DNA of 64,000 bases, from positions 75,325 through 139,324 of the forward strand of contig CALMYG010000002.1 of assembly GCA_937873455.1 (NCBI GenBank). The letters run 5' to 3'. Below are positions 1 to 8,877 of this stretch, one piece after another. Position 1 is the stretch's first letter, and every line of letters starts with the position of its first letter. A program made the position numbers and the translations under genes. The notes under the pieces are model-generated. The model did not search any database and was not told where the DNA came from. It saw only the letters and a program-made list of their open reading frames with translations. The stretch is from an uncultured Verrucomicrobiota bacterium (GTDB lineage: Bacteria; Verrucomicrobiota; Kiritimatiellia; CAIVKH01).

Positions 1-342
1 CCGATCAATGTCCGCCTGACTGATATCGATCAACAGGCCATTCCACCCGTGATGAACAATCAAATTGGTCGTGTTGTTTTCCGAGCAATCCCCGCAGCCG
101 ATCTCGATACACAACCGCGACGTGGTTCCGATCACGCTGAACAGATACAGCAGGATGCCGTCCTCCTCGAATTCCGAAAAGACGGAGAAGCCGACATCGG
201 CGAGGGACTGCCGCGGATGCTCACGGTAGGCGGTGCGCAGCGCAATCTGGGCCATGGTGGTTTGCGGGCTCCACCGGGCCTGACGGGCGACCGGGTCGGT
301 GATATGGCGTTGAAGGAGGCTTTTGATTTTATGTTTGAGCAT
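1..342 (-). CDS. FkbM-like methyltransferase-type protein, 5' part only (runs off window)
   Basis: Reading the minus strand from the ATG at 342 gives 114 uninterrupted codons to the window edge. The N-terminal part contains FEEDGILLYLF followed by CIEIGCGDCSENNTTNLI and HHGWNGLLIDI. This is the pattern of FkbM-like/SAM-dependent methyltransferase proteins found in polysaccharide and glycosylation loci, where a glycine-rich EIGxGD motif binds the cofactor. The start lies inside the 3' end of the DUF362 gene (14 bp overlap), so the two are probably co-transcribed and translationally coupled. Family assignment is from the visible N-terminus only; the catalytic C-terminal part is outside the window, and a non-methylating homologue cannot be excluded. 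Confidence 0.72.
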   Translation of the reverse strand, partial: MLKHKIKSLLQRHITDPVARQARWSPQTTMAQIALRTAYREHPRQSLADVGFSVFSEFEEDGILLYLFSVIGTTSRLCIEIGCGDCSENNTTNLIVHHGWNGLLIDISQADIDR

Positions 343-1786
343 GACGGGTCTCGGGTGGTTGGGTCAAGGCGCGCCAACCGGCGGCCGGGGCGAAAGCATA
401 GGACCCGGGAGGATGACCGGATGGCTGCATCATCACGTGTTCCGGGGAGAAGTCAACCAGGGGGTGTCGATCCGGGATAAAGGCGTGCCGCGTAATCGGA
501 ACGGCTTCCGGCGGAAACCCCATCAACCGGGTGATCGCCCAGTCATGCGCGGCGGCGTTGATTGCGGCAATCACCGCACCCATCGGAACGGGATCAGGTC
601 GCAACGGACCTTCGCCGTCGCCGGCAATGACGCCATCGGTGAGGTGCAGGGTGACACGCCGCGGCGAGTCATGCAGGCAACCGTGAACATCGGCGTACAG
701 GAGAATCTTGTTCAGATCAAGACACATGCGCCATACCGTGTCGTTGCCGTGCCAACCGCCTTCGACGTTAACCGGAAGGCCTCTGATCTTGTCGAGCCAG
801 AGGAGCTTGTAGGCCAAACGGACGCCGCGTCCGTACAGGCGGGGGTTGCCGAGGTGGCGTCGATTGAACCAATCAAGCAGGTTTTCCAGCAGCCATTTGG
901 GAAGGGTGAATATTTCATAATTATCCCCGCCCCGGCTGGCCGCGCCTTTGCGGTGATGGGGCAGGAACTCCTTGCTGCCGTTGATACCAACCAGATTCTT
1001 CAAGGCGAGGGTGACGCCTGCTTTCATGTGCGTTTTCAGCTTGGGGACATTGATGACCAGGTCGGCTTCGAGAACATCCTTGGCGATCAGATAACGGTGA
1101 CGTCCGGGAGCATGATTTTCCGGCAGGAGATCGGGATTATACATGGTGACCCGAAACATTTTGTGATCGGCGGAGATCGGTTCAAGCAGACTGTCGACAC
1201 CAAGATCGACACGTACATATTGATCGAGCGGCTTGAGCTCGGTGCTAACCTTGAATGTGTCCGGCTTTCGGACGGATATCGTGCGACGAAAATCCTTCAC
1301 GGAGATTCGCGCTCCGGTAGAGCGTAGGTAAGCGAACACGTCTTCGAAACCCTGTTGCATCAGGGCATCGAAATCGCACACCTGCACGGGGGCATCGCCA
1401 ATAACCAGCGATGACGGGTTGGCCTTGAGCGCATAATCGATCAGCGGGCGCAATACCGACGGATGGGTGTACAGACATTCCGTTCCGCCCGGTCCCTCGT
1501 TGGCGTGCAAAACCCAATTTGGTTTGATGACCACGCGGGCCCCGGGCTTGACCAGATCGCCAATCGGATTCCAGTCCGGCGTACCGAAGCGCGCGGCATC
1601 GAGCCCGAGATCACGCAAGGTCGTGCGAACAGCCTCGTACACGCCGTTGGGTTCGGTCGACAGCGGGCCGGTATACTCCGGATAAGCCGTTCCGGGGTGA
1701 TAGGGAGCGGCCGCCGGGTAGGCGGGGGTGGTCCAGGAGACTGCGACCCGTCGGGCGTGGCGAACATCTGTGTTGGAGATTGGCAT
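329..1786 (-). CDS. DUF362 domain-containing protein
   Basis: A 485-residue protein with the DUF362 signature: a GARVVIKPNWVLH stretch near residues 82-94 and, in the middle, an LKTHMKAGVTLALKNLVGI segment. DUF362 proteins are conserved but poorly characterised; some members carry ferredoxin-like iron-sulfur domains. I see no CxxCxxC cluster motif here, so this is the cluster-free form. There is no clear signal peptide. It starts directly after the ATPase gene at 1791 (4 bp gap) and overlaps the FkbM-like start by 14 bp, so 2918 down to 1 may be one transcription unit. The reaction is unknown. Confidence 0.85.
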   Translation of the reverse strand: MPISNTDVRHARRVAVSWTTPAYPAAAPYHPGTAYPEYTGPLSTEPNGVYEAVRTTLRDLGLDAARFGTPDWNPIGDLVKPGARVVIKPNWVLHANEGPGGTECLYTHPSVLRPLIDYALKANPSSLVIGDAPVQVCDFDALMQQGFEDVFAYLRSTGARISVKDFRRTISVRKPDTFKVSTELKPLDQYVRVDLGVDSLLEPISADHKMFRVTMYNPDLLPENHAPGRHRYLIAKDVLEADLVINVPKLKTHMKAGVTLALKNLVGINGSKEFLPHHRKGAASRGGDNYEIFTLPKWLLENLLDWFNRRHLGNPRLYGRGVRLAYKLLWLDKIRGLPVNVEGGWHGNDTVWRMCLDLNKILLYADVHGCLHDSPRRVTLHLTDGVIAGDGEGPLRPDPVPMGAVIAAINAAAHDWAITRLMGFPPEAVPITRHAFIPDRHPLVDFSPEHVMMQPSGHPPGSYAFAPAAGWRALTQPPETRHAQT

Positions 1787-1790
1787 GTAT

Positions 1791-2918
1791 TTAAACCGGA
1801 GCGAAGATCAAGTCCCGCCAGTTTTCCGGGGATATCAGAAAAGAATTTGCCTGCGGGTATGCATCCTTGAATGCGCGGGAAATGCGTCCACGCCCTGTGG
1901 AGGTTTTAATCTCGGCGGCGAGTAAATCGCCGGGGCAGTCCTCCAGGTAATCCACTTCCTGCTGTTGATAGGTACGCCAAAAATGTGACGTGCGAGAGGA
2001 CTGATTGTTTTTTAGGTGCTTGATACGTTCGGCAATAAAAAAGTTTTCCCACAAAGCGCCGGCATCACTGCGCATCTCTGGAGGAGCGAAATTATTGATC
2101 ACGGCGTTGCGAATGCCGGTATCCCAAAAATAAACTTTAACCATTTTCTTCAATTCGTTGCGGCGGTTGCCAAGGTAAGGCGGCAGACGAAAGATCACAA
2201 AAGCTTTCTCGAGAATGCGTATATACGTGTCTACGGTTTTGCGATCCATGCCGGTCAATTGTCCGATTTCTGCGAATGAAACCTCCCGGCTAATTTGCAG
2301 CGCCAGCGCCCGGGTTAATTTTTCCAATCCATCTGGATTTCTTATCAAACCAACCTTAAGGATATCTTTGAATAAATAGCTGCCAGACAACTCCAGCAGT
2401 CGTGCGCGGGCATCCTCTTCTCCGGACAATACCGGTTCCGGGTACAATCCGTAAATCAGGGATTTATTCAGCAACCGGTCTGTCTCAGTGGCGCCTTGAT
2501 AGCGCTCGAGCTCTTGTAGAGATATGGGGTGAAGAAAATACTCGAATTTCCTTCCAGTTAGCGGCTCTTTCATTTGGTCAGCCAGTTCAAAGCTTGAAGA
2601 ACCGGTGGCGATCACTTGCAAATCGGGGTAGGTATCAACGATCAATTTGATGGTGAGGCCTATATTTTCTACACGCTGCGCCTCGTCAATCACCAACAAC
2701 CGGGCGGCTCCGAACAATTGCCTGAGTGCCGTGGATGATCGATTGGAAAGTTTGGTCCGAATGTCTGGTTCGTCGGCATTCAGGTACGTCCCCCCATGAC
2801 GACTTAGCAGATGTTTAACCAGAGTCGTTTTTCCGGTTTGGCGGGCACCATACAGAATGACGGCCTTTTTCTTGAAAAGCGTGTCATCCATGACTTTTTC
2901 TATTATTCTCGGGATCAC
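1791..2918 (-). CDS. AAA ATPase with DUF4143-type C-terminal domain
   Basis: A 375-residue protein with a Walker A motif YGARQTGKTTL at residues 23-33 and Walker B LLVIDEAQRV near 73-82. The C-terminal region carries EVDYLED and AEIKTSTGRG, typical of the DUF4143 domain, which resembles a nuclease fold (the spaced D/E-x-K residues). This large family of stand-alone ATPases is common in PVC, Bacteroidota and archaeal genomes. It is often mobile and sometimes suggested to act in defence or toxin-like roles, but no function is established. It ends 4 bp before the DUF362 gene. Full length, no frameshift. Confidence 0.88.
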   Translation of the reverse strand: MIPRIIEKVMDDTLFKKKAVILYGARQTGKTTLVKHLLSRHGGTYLNADEPDIRTKLSNRSSTALRQLFGAARLLVIDEAQRVENIGLTIKLIVDTYPDLQVIATGSSSFELADQMKEPLTGRKFEYFLHPISLQELERYQGATETDRLLNKSLIYGLYPEPVLSGEEDARARLLELSGSYLFKDILKVGLIRNPDGLEKLTRALALQISREVSFAEIGQLTGMDRKTVDTYIRILEKAFVIFRLPPYLGNRRNELKKMVKVYFWDTGIRNAVINNFAPPEMRSDAGALWENFFIAERIKHLKNNQSSRTSHFWRTYQQQEVDYLEDCPGDLLAAEIKTSTGRGRISRAFKDAYPQANSFLISPENWRDLIFAPV

Positions 2919-2954
2919 AATTCCAAAATATTATAAGATTTAGGGAATACAAGC

Positions 2955-3446
2955 CTATTTTTTCAGCAACACCTGAATCACCGGACTGTTCCACAGACCG
3001 GAGGCGCGTTGGCGAAATTCCTGAAGTTTTTGAACCCGTTCGGTGAGAAAGGCGAGGTCTTCGTGATTGGCCCCGCCATGTTGCTTGAGCCAGGTTTCCG
3101 ACTCATCGAGGAGGCCGTCCGCCGACTCGGTGGTGCGTCCGACCATGTCGATCATGGCCCGGCGGATAATCCGCCCGAATTCCACGCCGGCCTCGTAATA
3201 ATCGCGCCGAGAACCCTTGACCCATATTTTATTCAGCGCACCCCATTGTTCCAGTTGCCGCACCGACATGCTGGCGCTGCCCTTGCTGATCCCGAGCGCC
3301 TCGCACAAATCGTCGAGGGATTGCGCGCGTGGTGAGAAGTAAATGTGCCCGTAGATTTGCCCCAGATTGCGGCCAAAGCCCAGACTCTGGGAAAGATCAC
3401 CGGCGGCGGCGACAAAGCGCTCGCGGATGTCGCTGGGCGCGTTCAT
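2955..3446 (-). CDS. GbsR/MarR-family transcriptional regulator
   Basis: A 163-residue winged-helix protein. The segment LDDLCEALGISKGSASMSVRQL is the helix-turn-helix, followed by WVKGSRRDYYEAG, the typical wing of GbsR-type MarR relatives. These proteins often control osmoprotectant or membrane transport genes in other bacteria. No such target is adjacent, and the downstream ATPase start lies 36 bp away on the same strand. The predicted start has no strong competing upstream ATG. The regulated genes cannot be named from sequence. Confidence 0.85.
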   Translation of the reverse strand: MNAPSDIRERFVAAAGDLSQSLGFGRNLGQIYGHIYFSPRAQSLDDLCEALGISKGSASMSVRQLEQWGALNKIWVKGSRRDYYEAGVEFGRIIRRAMIDMVGRTTESADGLLDESETWLKQHGGANHEDLAFLTERVQKLQEFRQRASGLWNSPVIQVLLKK

Positions 3447-3491
3447 GCGGGTTGGAGAATGGCCGCAAAAGGCACAAGAATCACAAAAAGG

Positions 3492-3705
3492 TTAAAGGAT
3501 GAGTTTTTTGATTTGGAATTTCGGAGCGCCAAAATCAATGCGCAGAGCATCGCGCTTGTTGGAGGCGCGTAAATAACCCAGCACGTGAGCACTATGTTCA
3601 TCGGCAAAAAGTTTGTGACGCACAGGTTGCTTCCCGGACTTGAACGCCAAGCACTTGATTCTCTGCTTCTTCTCTCATTTTGTGTTTCCCGTGCTTTTCG
3701 TGGCG
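3492..3705 (-). pseudogene. Decayed GxxExxY-family gene (C-terminal remnant)
   Basis: Translating the minus strand to the TAA at 3492-3494 gives a reading frame without its own start whose end is AHVLGYLRASNKRD followed by IDFGAPKFQIKKLIL. That matches the C-terminus of GxxExxY proteins (a TYLR or NYLR segment, then INFG and KxxIKR at the end). Upstream, around 3678-3705, the DNA reads as repeated H-E-K-H-G-K-H-K codons, the low-complexity leader often seen before such genes. The GxxExxY core is missing, so most of the gene has been lost by deletion. I saw no intact copy elsewhere in the window. Confidence 0.6.
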
Positions 3706-3709
3706 CATT

Positions 3710-4660
3710 TCAGTCGGCTTTGTCGTGATGGGCGAGGTACCAGGCAATCGTTTCGCGCAAGCCGTCCTCGAAGGTGGTGGTCGAGCGAAACCCGAATTTT
3801 TGTTCGGCGCGGGAGACATCCAGCTTTCGCCGGGGTTGGCCGTTGGGTTTGCTGGTGTCCCAGCGGATTTCCCCTTGAAAGCCGGTCAACCGGGCGATGG
3901 TTTCGGTGAGGTCCTTGATGCTGATTTCGAAGGCGCTGCCGATATTGACCGGTTCGCTTTCGTTGTAGGTTTCGGCGGCAAGCAGGATGCCTTCGGCGCC
4001 ATCGCGGGCAAACAGGAATTCCCGGGTCGGCGATCCGTCGCCCCAAGCTTCAATGTAGGGCGCATTCGCTTGTTTGGCATCCACGCATTTTTTAATCAGT
4101 GCCGGTATGACATGGGAAACGCTGGGATGAAAATGATCATGCGGTCCGTACAGGTTCACCGGCAGCAGGAAGATCGAATTATAACCGTATTGCTGGCGAT
4201 ACGCCTGCGATTGCACGAGCAGCATTTTCTTCGCCAGTCCGTACGGGGCGTTGGTTTCCTCGGGGTAACCGTTCCAGATGTCATCTTCCTTGAAGGGAAC
4301 CGGGGTGAATTTCGGGTAGGCGCACACCGTGCCGAGCAGCACGGTTTTTTCCACACCGGCCTTCCAGCATTCGTGAACCAACTGCACGCCCATCATCAAG
4401 TTGTCATAAAAGAATTCAGCCGGGTGCTCCATATTGGCGCCAATGCCGCCGACTTTGGCGGCCAGATGAATCACCAAGTTGGGCCGGGTTTCCCGGAGCA
4501 GCTTCCGGATGGCCTCCGCGTCGCGTAAATCGCAATCGTGTACATCCAGCGGAAAGACGGCTTCCGGATTTCGGCGCTTCAGCGCTTCCATGACGTGATG
4601 ACCGAGAAAACCTTTGCCACCGGTGACGATGACCCGACGATTGTGCCATGAAAAAGTCAT
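3710..4660 (-). CDS. fcl: GDP-L-fucose synthase-like NAD-dependent epimerase/reductase
   Basis: 316 residues from the ATG at 4660, which has a GGGGAG ribosome-binding site; the longer upstream frame lacks one. The Rossmann motif GGKGFLG is at the N-terminus. The catalytic YGLAK (Tyr and Lys of the short-chain dehydrogenase triad) is present, as is GTVCAYPKF, which keeps the Cys of GDP-fucose synthase but has Thr-Val where many members have Ser-Ser. [20 protein letters not shown] carries the conserved His. The enzyme normally epimerises and reduces GDP-4-keto-6-deoxymannose to GDP-L-fucose in the cytoplasm for surface polysaccharides. No GDP-mannose dehydratase gene is in the window, so the exact sugar is inferred. 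Confidence 0.85.
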   Translation of the reverse strand: MTFSWHNRRVIVTGGKGFLGHHVMEALKRRNPEAVFPLDVHDCDLRDAEAIRKLLRETRPNLVIHLAAKVGGIGANMEHPAEFFYDNLMMGVQLVHECWKAGVEKTVLLGTVCAYPKFTPVPFKEDDIWNGYPEETNAPYGLAKKMLLVQSQAYRQQYGYNSIFLLPVNLYGPHDHFHPSVSHVIPALIKKCVDAKQANAPYIEAWGDGSPTREFLFARDGAEGILLAAETYNESEPVNIGSAFEISIKDLTETIARLTGFQGEIRWDTSKPNGQPRRKLDVSRAEQKFGFRSTTTFEDGLRETIAWYLAHHDKAD

Positions 4661-4991
4661 TACTGTTCTCCCCGAATGGATACGGAATGGACTTCGTCCC
4701 GGTGGCTTCCCCGTCAGGAAACTATCTGAGCCACAGAACGAAACCGCTCCACACCCCATTGCGTTCAAAACATATTGAACGATGTATTTCCAAACTCAAG
4801 ATTAATTCGTGTGGTGTTGATGATTGTGGTTTTATTGGAATTATATTTGACTCCCCCGGTAACATCTCTCATATTCCCGCTCACTGATTCGAGTGGTGCG
4901 GGTGAGTACCCGTATCGAATCATTCGAACGCGTCCTTTACGGAAAACAACGCAAAAAACAGGCTGGAGCCTGGAGCAATGGTGTGGCGAAC
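4661..4991. other. Divergent intergenic region
   Basis: About 330 bp between the divergently oriented fucose-synthase-like gene and the secreted TIG/LamG gene. It is clearly more AT-rich than its surroundings from about 4760 to 4870, as expected for a two-way promoter region. I could not pick a convincing -35/-10 pair with correct spacing. The short reading frames here show no protein-family features. Confidence 0.5.
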
Positions 4992-7082
4992 ATGACGCTG
5001 CATGGTTGGGCGGGGATGCGAACCTTTCTCTTTATTTTTCTGCTGGGTACCGCCGTCCGCGCGGCAACCCCAGGCATTTCCTACACGGTTCCCGGCGACC
5101 CCTATTACGAAAACTTCGACGGACTGGCCCGCTCCGGCCTCAGTGTCGCATGGGATAACTTTGTCACCATTCCCGGATGGTATGCTGTTTCGGAAACCGG
5201 CGAGGCGCGAAGCAACTACCGGGCAACCGATGGCACATCGCCCATGGGCGGACGGTTGGTAAGCGTCGGGCGGGCATTGGTAAATCCGGCCAGCGATCGG
5301 GCAATCGGGCAACAGAACCCTGCCACCAACCGGGCGACGGTCGGTTACATCGGCGTGGTATTTCGTAATCTCACCGGTTTGACGCTGCATCAAGCCATGC
5401 TGAGTTACACCGGAGAATTATGGCGAGTGCCTGGCGTGCCAAACAAAGGCGATCAGCTTTTCGTGGAATATCAACTTTTCCCTCCGGGTGGAGGCACGAT
5501 CAACGCAACAAATGGATGGATTCGCATTCCGCTGCTCACGTTCGTTTCTCCCGTTCCGCTTTCCGGTTACGCCCAAGCCTATGACGGGAACAATCCGTCC
5601 CACCCGGTCGGCAACCAGCGCGGACTTTCCTCGGGTTTGGCTCTTGACTGGTTACCCGAGCAGGAATTGTGGTTTCGCTGGTCCGATGCCAACAACCCGC
5701 AAAACGAGCATCAGCACCTCATGGCCATTGATGATGTCGGATTCTCCGCGCATGACACGCCGCCCGCGCCTGTGATTCGTTCCGTTTCCCCGAACAACAT
5801 TTTCGATGCGATACGCCAAACCGTTACCGTCCGCGGCCATTATTTTCATCCCGAAGCCACGGTGAATCTGGTCGATGCGCAAAAGGGTCTACTTGTCGAG
5901 GAGGTAACCTGGGTAGACGCGAACACCCTGACCTTTAGCCTCAGCGTCGAGGCCAATGCCGCCGCCGGACCCCTACGCCTGGTGGTGATCAACCCCAGCG
6001 GCCGACGGTCCGCGACCTTCAGCGGCATATTCAGCCATGGACCATTTGTCATGCGCGCCTTGTCCCGGCCCCAAGTCGCAGCGGGGGGGCGCTCGGTTTT
6101 ATGGGAGGCCATGCCCGGTTCCAGTTACCTGCTGGAGCAGGCGCCCGACCTGTATCAAGGCCCCTGGACCACCATCACCGGGCCGATTTTCGCCGAGTAC
6201 CCCTTGGTCACCGTTACCGGCCTCCTTGACGGCGCATCCTCCGCCCACTTTTGGCGAATCCGCTATTTGCGCCATCACGCCGCCTTGCCGCTGCACCCGT
6301 TGGAGGTACCCGACCTGGTGGCCTTCTGGGATTTTCAGGAAGAAGCGGGAGATCGTTGGGACCGTTCGACCAATCGCTTTCGCCTCGTCGAGCAGCAGGG
6401 TCCGGTTCCGCGCATCCACCCTGCGGACGGCGCACCGTTTGGACCTTACGCCGCCCGGCTCCCCGGAGACCGATACCTGCATATCCCGCGATCGGAGCTG
6501 GGCCCGTTAAACATTCACGGATCAAACTCCCAGGTCACGGTCATCGCATGGTTGCGCCGCGAAAACATGTGGATCAATGCCGTCGCCGGCATTTGGAACG
6601 AAACCCGCTCCAAACGCCAGTATGCCCTGTTCTTCGGGATTTTGTTCAATACCCAAAACACCCAATGGCGCGAGGAGCGGGTCAGCGGCCACATTTCCCA
6701 GTATGGCGGCCCCACGCCGGGGCAATCGTATTGCTACGAGGTGTCATTGGGAGACACCCCGGTTCCCACCAATCAATGGGTGTGTGTCGCGATGACCTAC
6801 GACGGCGTATTTGCCCGTTCTTGGTACAATGGTGCGTTTGATGGCGAAAATCCGCTGCCCGCCCGGCCCTACCGGATGGGCAACCCCTATTACGCGCCAC
6901 TGGGGATTTTCGACGGCGGCGAAGACGGCGCGGATTTCACGGTGGGCGCCGTACACTGGTCCGGCAACATGGGAAGTTATTTCAAGGGCGAGCTGGGTGG
7001 TCTGGCCGTCTATAATCGCGCCTTGACCGCCGAAGAAATTTACCGGCTTGCCCTACCTGCCCTTGCCTTGGGACCTGAATAG
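4992..7082 (+). CDS. Secreted protein with TIG/IPT-like and LamG-type domains
   Basis: 696 residues from the ATG at 4992, which is followed by a signal peptide (MRTFLFIFLLGTAVRA, then cleavage near AAT). Order: an N-terminal beta-rich region; a TIG/IPT-like immunoglobulin fold beginning around IRSVSPNNIFDAIRQTVTVR; a short W-x-x-x-x-G-x-x-Y-x-x-E module (VLWEAMPGSSYLLEQAPDL); then a C-terminal LamG/concanavalin-like domain with VAFWDFQEEAGDRW, WLRRENMW and GGLAVYNRALTAEEIYRL. Such proteins are secreted or surface adhesins or carbohydrate binders in PVC bacteria. No sorting tail or membrane helix is present at the C-terminus, so although exosortase follows it, it does not look like a substrate. 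Confidence 0.8.
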   Translation: MTLHGWAGMRTFLFIFLLGTAVRAATPGISYTVPGDPYYENFDGLARSGLSVAWDNFVTIPGWYAVSETGEARSNYRATDGTSPMGGRLVSVGRALVNPASDRAIGQQNPATNRATVGYIGVVFRNLTGLTLHQAMLSYTGELWRVPGVPNKGDQLFVEYQLFPPGGGTINATNGWIRIPLLTFVSPVPLSGYAQAYDGNNPSHPVGNQRGLSSGLALDWLPEQELWFRWSDANNPQNEHQHLMAIDDVGFSAHDTPPAPVIRSVSPNNIFDAIRQTVTVRGHYFHPEATVNLVDAQKGLLVEEVTWVDANTLTFSLSVEANAAAGPLRLVVINPSGRRSATFSGIFSHGPFVMRALSRPQVAAGGRSVLWEAMPGSSYLLEQAPDLYQGPWTTITGPIFAEYPLVTVTGLLDGASSAHFWRIRYLRHHAALPLHPLEVPDLVAFWDFQEEAGDRWDRSTNRFRLVEQQGPVPRIHPADGAPFGPYAARLPGDRYLHIPRSELGPLNIHGSNSQVTVIAWLRRENMWINAVAGIWNETRSKRQYALFFGILFNTQNTQWREERVSGHISQYGGPTPGQSYCYEVSLGDTPVPTNQWVCVAMTYDGVFARSWYNGAFDGENPLPARPYRMGNPYYAPLGIFDGGEDGADFTVGAVHWSGNMGSYFKGELGGLAVYNRALTAEEIYRLALPALALGPE

Positions 7083-7160
7083 AGCGGCCACGAGCCCGCC
7101 AACAAGATTTGACCGGTCTGCTTTCAACGATTACCTTGCCGATCTGTCAAAGACGTATCT

Positions 7161-8129
7161 ATGGAACGAGAAATTTGGAGCGAACAATGGCGGTTGGCCG
7201 CCCTGAACCGGAGCGACATCCTGCGCGCGACGCTGGTCGCGGTCGTGGTGGGCTTGGTATTCGGCATATTCCACTATCAAGGCAACTCGCTGGACATCAA
7301 TGCATTCGGGCGTTCTGCCCTGTCGTGGATGGTCGAGCGTTGGACCGATGATATCGAGTATGGCGGGGACTATTCCCACGGGTGGTTGGTGCCCATTTTA
7401 TCCATTTATGTGATTTGGTACCGCCGCAAAGCCCTCGCCGCCGCCACGAAAAACGTGAGTTTGGTCGGACTGGTCATGGTTATTGGATGCCTTTTCCTGC
7501 ACTGGTTGGGCATGAAAGCCCAGCAGACGCGCATTTCGCTCTTCGCCCTGGTTGGATTAACCTGGAGCATTCCCTTTTATCTCTACGGCTGGCAAGTTGC
7601 CAAACAACTGATTTTTCCATGCGCTTACCTCGTTTTCTGCATCCCCATGAATTTTCTCGATAGCGTCACCCATCCGTTGCGGCTCTTCGCCACCGAGGCC
7701 TCGGCGGTGTTGCTCAACGGGATCGGCATCGGGGTGGAAGCCTCCGGGGCTCGTCTGCACTCCCTGACCCCGGGAGGTTTTGATCTTGATGTCGCCGACG
7801 CGTGCAGCGGCATTCGTTCCTTGACCGCGATCACCGCGCTCACCGCCATCTACGCCAACATCACCCAGCGAAAAGCCTGGAAGCAATGGGCGATCTTCGC
7901 CCTTTCCATTCCGTTGGCCATTATCGGCAATATTGTACGCGTGTTTACCACCGGCATCGTCGCCGAGTTGTTCGGCACCGATACCGCCATGCACCTTTAC
8001 CATGATTTCTCCGGTTTTATCATCTTTATGGTGGTCTTTATTCTGTTGATCAGCGCCGGATCCATGCTCGATGCCAACTGGCTGCGGGAGAAGAAACAAT
8101 TATGGCTCGGACATCTACGCACTACCTGA
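7161..8129 (+). CDS. Exosortase/archaeosortase-family transpeptidase
   Basis: 322 residues with about eight hydrophobic segments. The exosortase active-site signature is intact: DACSGIRSL (Cys215), GNIVRVFTTG (Arg260) and MHLYHDFSGF (His281), the Cys-Arg-His set of the EpsH/XrtA superfamily. Exosortases are inner-membrane enzymes that cleave C-terminal sorting tails such as PEP-CTERM and are linked to extracellular polysaccharide export. The 3' end overlaps the EpsI-like gene by 28 bp, so the two are one operon. I found no protein in this window with a PEP-type motif, transmembrane helix and basic tail, so substrates must lie elsewhere. Confidence 0.93.
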   Translation: MEREIWSEQWRLAALNRSDILRATLVAVVVGLVFGIFHYQGNSLDINAFGRSALSWMVERWTDDIEYGGDYSHGWLVPILSIYVIWYRRKALAAATKNVSLVGLVMVIGCLFLHWLGMKAQQTRISLFALVGLTWSIPFYLYGWQVAKQLIFPCAYLVFCIPMNFLDSVTHPLRLFATEASAVLLNGIGIGVEASGARLHSLTPGGFDLDVADACSGIRSLTAITALTAIYANITQRKAWKQWAIFALSIPLAIIGNIVRVFTTGIVAELFGTDTAMHLYHDFSGFIIFMVVFILLISAGSMLDANWLREKKQLWLGHLRTT

Positions 8130-8869
8130 TCTTAATCGCCTTGCTGGTGGCGACGTCCATCGCGCTCGCCGTCACGGTGGAAACCGCCGGCTCCGATGAG
8201 GCCGGCATTTACCCGGAATTGCCCGATCTGGCCGGCGACTGGGTGGGCGATGAAATACGCTTTTGCTGGAATCCCCGGCATCAGGCCATCTATACCGCCA
8301 GCCAGCTCGAGGACATCAACGTCTGCCCCGACCCGGAATGCGGCGGTGAGTTGGGCGGCATGACCTTGATCGAGAAATCCATGCTGCCCTCCGATACCGT
8401 GGTGGTGAAGAAGCGATACACCCATCCGGATGGTCGGCAAATCATCGCCACCATCGTCATGAGCGGCAAGGAGCGCGCCAGCATCCACCGCCCGGAAACC
8501 TGCCTGGTCGGCCACGGCAGCGAGATCGCAACCAGCCGGCTGATCCAAGTCCCGTTGGAAGCCCGCGGACCGTTGGATGTGCGGATACTGGACATGCTGC
8601 GTCATGTCCGCATTCAAGGCGTGCCGCGTTCGTTCGGGAGTTACTACGCCTACTGGTTTGTCGGCAAGGGGCGGGAGACGGCCAGCCATCACGCCCGCAT
8701 GTTCTGGATGGCCGCGGATCGCGTATTACACAACAAATCACACCGGTGGGCGTATATCGCCATTTCCGGAGACCGCCCGCTGGAAGATCCTGAACAGGCA
8801 TACGAGGCGGAAATCAAGGATTTCATCGCCGCCTTGTACCCCCAGATGGTGGTCGCGCCGGAAAGCTGA
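8102..8869 (+). CDS. Exosortase-associated EpsI-like protein (DUF3485)
   Basis: 255 residues with an N-terminal membrane anchor (HYLILIALLVATSIALAV) and a periplasmic DUF3485/EpsI domain. The key family element is SIHRPETCLVGHG, with the conserved Cys near residue 134, followed by a YYAYWFVGKGRETASHHARM segment. EpsI-type domains occur next to, or fused to, exosortases and are thought to assist their function or polysaccharide export; the biochemical role is unproven. Two extra Cys pairs around residues 55-80 (CWNP and CPDPEC) are unusual and could bind metal or form disulfides. It overlaps the exosortase gene by 28 bp and is its partner. Confidence 0.9.
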   Translation: MARTSTHYLILIALLVATSIALAVTVETAGSDEAGIYPELPDLAGDWVGDEIRFCWNPRHQAIYTASQLEDINVCPDPECGGELGGMTLIEKSMLPSDTVVVKKRYTHPDGRQIIATIVMSGKERASIHRPETCLVGHGSEIATSRLIQVPLEARGPLDVRILDMLRHVRIQGVPRSFGSYYAYWFVGKGRETASHHARMFWMAADRVLHNKSHRWAYIAISGDRPLEDPEQAYEAEIKDFIAALYPQMVVAPES

Positions 8870-8877
8870 TCGCCCAT

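Noticed and set aside
49..480. Plus-strand 143-residue reading frame
   Set aside because: It lies opposite the FkbM-like and DUF362 genes, both of which show family motifs in their own frames; this frame has none.
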